64,000 nucleotides of DNA from Mucidula mucida (lineage: Eukaryota; Basidiomycota; Agaricomycetes; Agaricales; Physalacriaceae): the NCBI GenBank assembly GCA_015501055.1, contig JADNYV010000068.1, forward strand, positions 1 through 64,000, read 5' to 3'. Position numbers and translations under genes: made by a program. Below the pieces are notes generated by a model, which was given only the letters and a program-made list of their open reading frames with translations, made no database searches and was not told the DNA's origin. Of the stretch, positions 62,501 through 64,000 are shown in pieces; positions within the stretch are counted from its first letter, which is position 1; each line of letters opens with the position of its first letter.

Positions 62501-63440
62501 GGGCAGACGGAACGGCTGAACCAAGAGATAGAACATTTCTTACGGTTATTTGTCAACTACCATCAGAACGACTGGCACGAATGGCTACCCTCTGCCGAAT
62601 TTGTTTACAATGATCGGGTACACTCGGCAACCAAAGTCACTCCGTTCTTTGCAGACATGGGCAGACACCCTACAAAGGCACCGCTCCGAAAACGGCATCG
62701 AGAAATGAGACTGCGCAGGAGTTTGCCGACGGCATGAGGAAAACATGGGACGAAGTGGGTCAGCATTGAAGATGGCAAAAGAAGACATGAAACGGTTTTA
62801 TGACAGGAAGCGGACAGAGGCAGTAGAGTACAAGGAAGGCGACAAAGTATGGCTGGAAGGGACGAATCTCAGCACGGACCGACCAATGAAGAAGCTCGAT
62901 GACAAACGCTTCGGGCCGTTCAAAGTGATCAAGAAAGTCGGGACGAGCTCTTACAAGCTCCAGATTCCTCACACGTGGAAAAGCATCCATCCCGTGTTCA
63001 ATGAGGCCCTGTTGACGCCTTACCACGAGCCCCAATTTCCGACGCAACCCCGAGACACGCGTCCACCACCTGTGCTGGAAGGAGCCGAACCGGAATGGGA
63101 GGTTGAGAAAGTGGTTAATTCCCGAAAGTACCGCGGGGGTTTTCAATACAAGGTTCACTGGAAGGGTTACGGCACACACGAGCAGACATGGGAACCGGCA
63201 TGCAATCTCAAAAATGCCGACGAAGCTATCAGCGATTTCCACCAACAATATCCGAACAAGCCGAAGCCACCCGCGCTTGCTCGCATTGAAGTCCCCATGT
63301 CGCAATTTCCATCACATCTATTCCAACCCATGCCACCGCCGATACCGAACCCCTCGACGTCACGCTACCCTCTGCAGCCCTCATGGAGCGACTCTGGCGC
63401 AGAATGGAACTTGCGCCTTAAGGAGGGGGTGATGTTATGA
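59506..63440 (+). pseudogene. Pol of the gypsy element: PR-RT-RH-IN-chromodomain (frame broken)
   Basis: In order: protease ALLDSGATGSCVNKEF (about 59920); reverse transcriptase with [55 protein letters not shown] and YLDDILIF; RNase H with VFTDHQNLQYF and GKADALSRM; integrase with HHDAQLAGHPGRY, CQKCQ, VGTDMIG, IHDRGPQYHSRF and QTERLNQEIEHFL (zinc and D-D-E residues present); VHPVFNEALLTPYH (GPY/F-like); and a chromodomain EWEVEKVVNSRKY, YKVHWKGYGTHEQTWEP (about 63100-63230). Frame slips lie near 60510, 60938, 61376, 61426, 62119, 62213, 62685 and 62752. The final stop (63438-63440) lies inside the 3' LTR. Chromodomains direct integration to modified histones in related elements. Confidence 0.9.
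63420..63432 (+). other. Polypurine tract
   Basis: AAGGAGGGGG followed by TGA directly before the 3' LTR; primer for second-strand synthesis. Confidence 0.8.
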
Positions 63441-63961
63441 ATCGCCATATTTTCACATTTTCACATCTTATCATATCTTATCGGGAGCCTTGTCTTATCA
63501 ACCAACGGACCGTTTCATCATCTGTTTCTCACCGATCATACCCCTTTTCATTACCGAAGCCGTACTCATGTCGGACACACGCCCAACACATGGATGACAT
63601 CATACATGCCGATACCTCATGGACTCCCTATTGTATACACACCACCGACACTCGTAGCACACATGGTCGTTTCAGTATTATTACTTACATGCAGTCACCA
63701 CTCGTATTTAATGGTTTCACGGACTAGTAGCATACCACACTGGGTCAAGGGCGTGGAGCATCCCTAGTGGAAACGCGTATGGACAAGGAGCTTCAAACAC
63801 AGACTTACTAGTATATAAGCAGTAGTGTAGTATCATTGTACTTTAGTTCCGATCTCGTTTATACACCTGGCCTAGCCTAGTCTTACGAACGCGAACGCTC
63901 CCTCCTTAAGTTTCTTGCTGTGGTACCTGGTTGAGTCTCGTGGCTTAGTCAGTCGCTAACA
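63433..63961 (+). repeat. 3' LTR
   Basis: TGTTATGAATCGCC ... CGCTAACA; followed by the target duplication AGTAC and TACGG-rich host sequence. Confidence 0.95.
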
Positions 63962-64000
63962 AGTACGGTCAACGGATCGGTCATACGGCCGTGATACGGT

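Larger units (their letters stand above)
57445..63966 (+). mobile_element. Full-length Ty3/gypsy chromovirus (Tf1/sushi-like) retrotransposon
   Basis: A 6.5-kb LTR retrotransposon: direct LTRs of 530 and 529 bases with TG...CA ends, 5-bp target duplication AGTAC (57445-57449, 63962-63966), self-complementary primer site, gag with CCHC knuckle, protease, reverse transcriptase, RNase H, integrase and C-terminal chromodomain, then a purine tract. Only one substitution and one indel distinguish the LTRs, so insertion was recent. About ten frame slips interrupt gag-pol, nine of them equal to one missing base. Confidence 0.95.

Overview
The window looks like nuclear DNA of a filamentous basidiomycete, most likely an Agaricomycete. 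The genes have many short introns of about 45-60 bases with GT...AG ends, short intergenic gaps, and fungal family types (NADP glutamate dehydrogenase, GATA factor, BTB and F-box/LRR proteins, GNAT, CaMK). No rRNA, tRNA, CRISPR array or bacterial operon was seen. I read gene models by hand from splice sites and reading frame, so exon edges are predictions.

Layout. 1-8.2 kb is a duplicated patch. It has the end of one copy of an accessory gene family (family A), an unrelated-looking gene with one PD-(D/E)XK-like module (1359-3540), a 3' fragment of a CaM-kinase gene joined out of frame to a deleted family A copy, and then the intact CaM kinase. 9-19 kb holds a small unknown gene, a BTB gene with one frameshift, a two-finger GATA factor, another unknown gene and an F-box/LRR gene. 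19.8-31.3 kb is framed by inverted, decayed copies of a kinase-like gene and contains an unknown gene, NADP-GDH, the complete family A copy and a TTA-flanked MITE. 31.3-37.6 kb is ordinary metabolism: an NmrA/SDR-like reductase, an aldo/keto reductase and a ketopantoate-reductase-like protein.

38.6-43.0 kb carries the most unusual gene: 12 exons, all introns in phase 0. It alternates six copies of an about 83-residue helical module (hallmark W-D-L-x-P) with five Zn2Cys6-like cysteine clusters and ends in a coiled coil. A convergent low-complexity gene follows. 45-49 kb has a TA-flanked MITE and a third kinase-like relic split by a hairpin-rich insertion. 50-57 kb has a GNAT gene with two frameshifts, an MLKL/NLR-N-terminal-like helical protein and an F-box-like LRR gene.

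57.4-64 kb is a full-length Ty3/gypsy chromovirus with nearly identical LTRs, a 5-bp target duplication, a chromodomain and a primer site that is complementary to its own predicted RNA start (Tf1/sushi-type self-priming). Its gag-pol frame is broken about ten times, nearly always by a missing single base. The same -1 pattern appears in three or four host genes, so base-calling deletions in the assembly are a serious alternative to decay.
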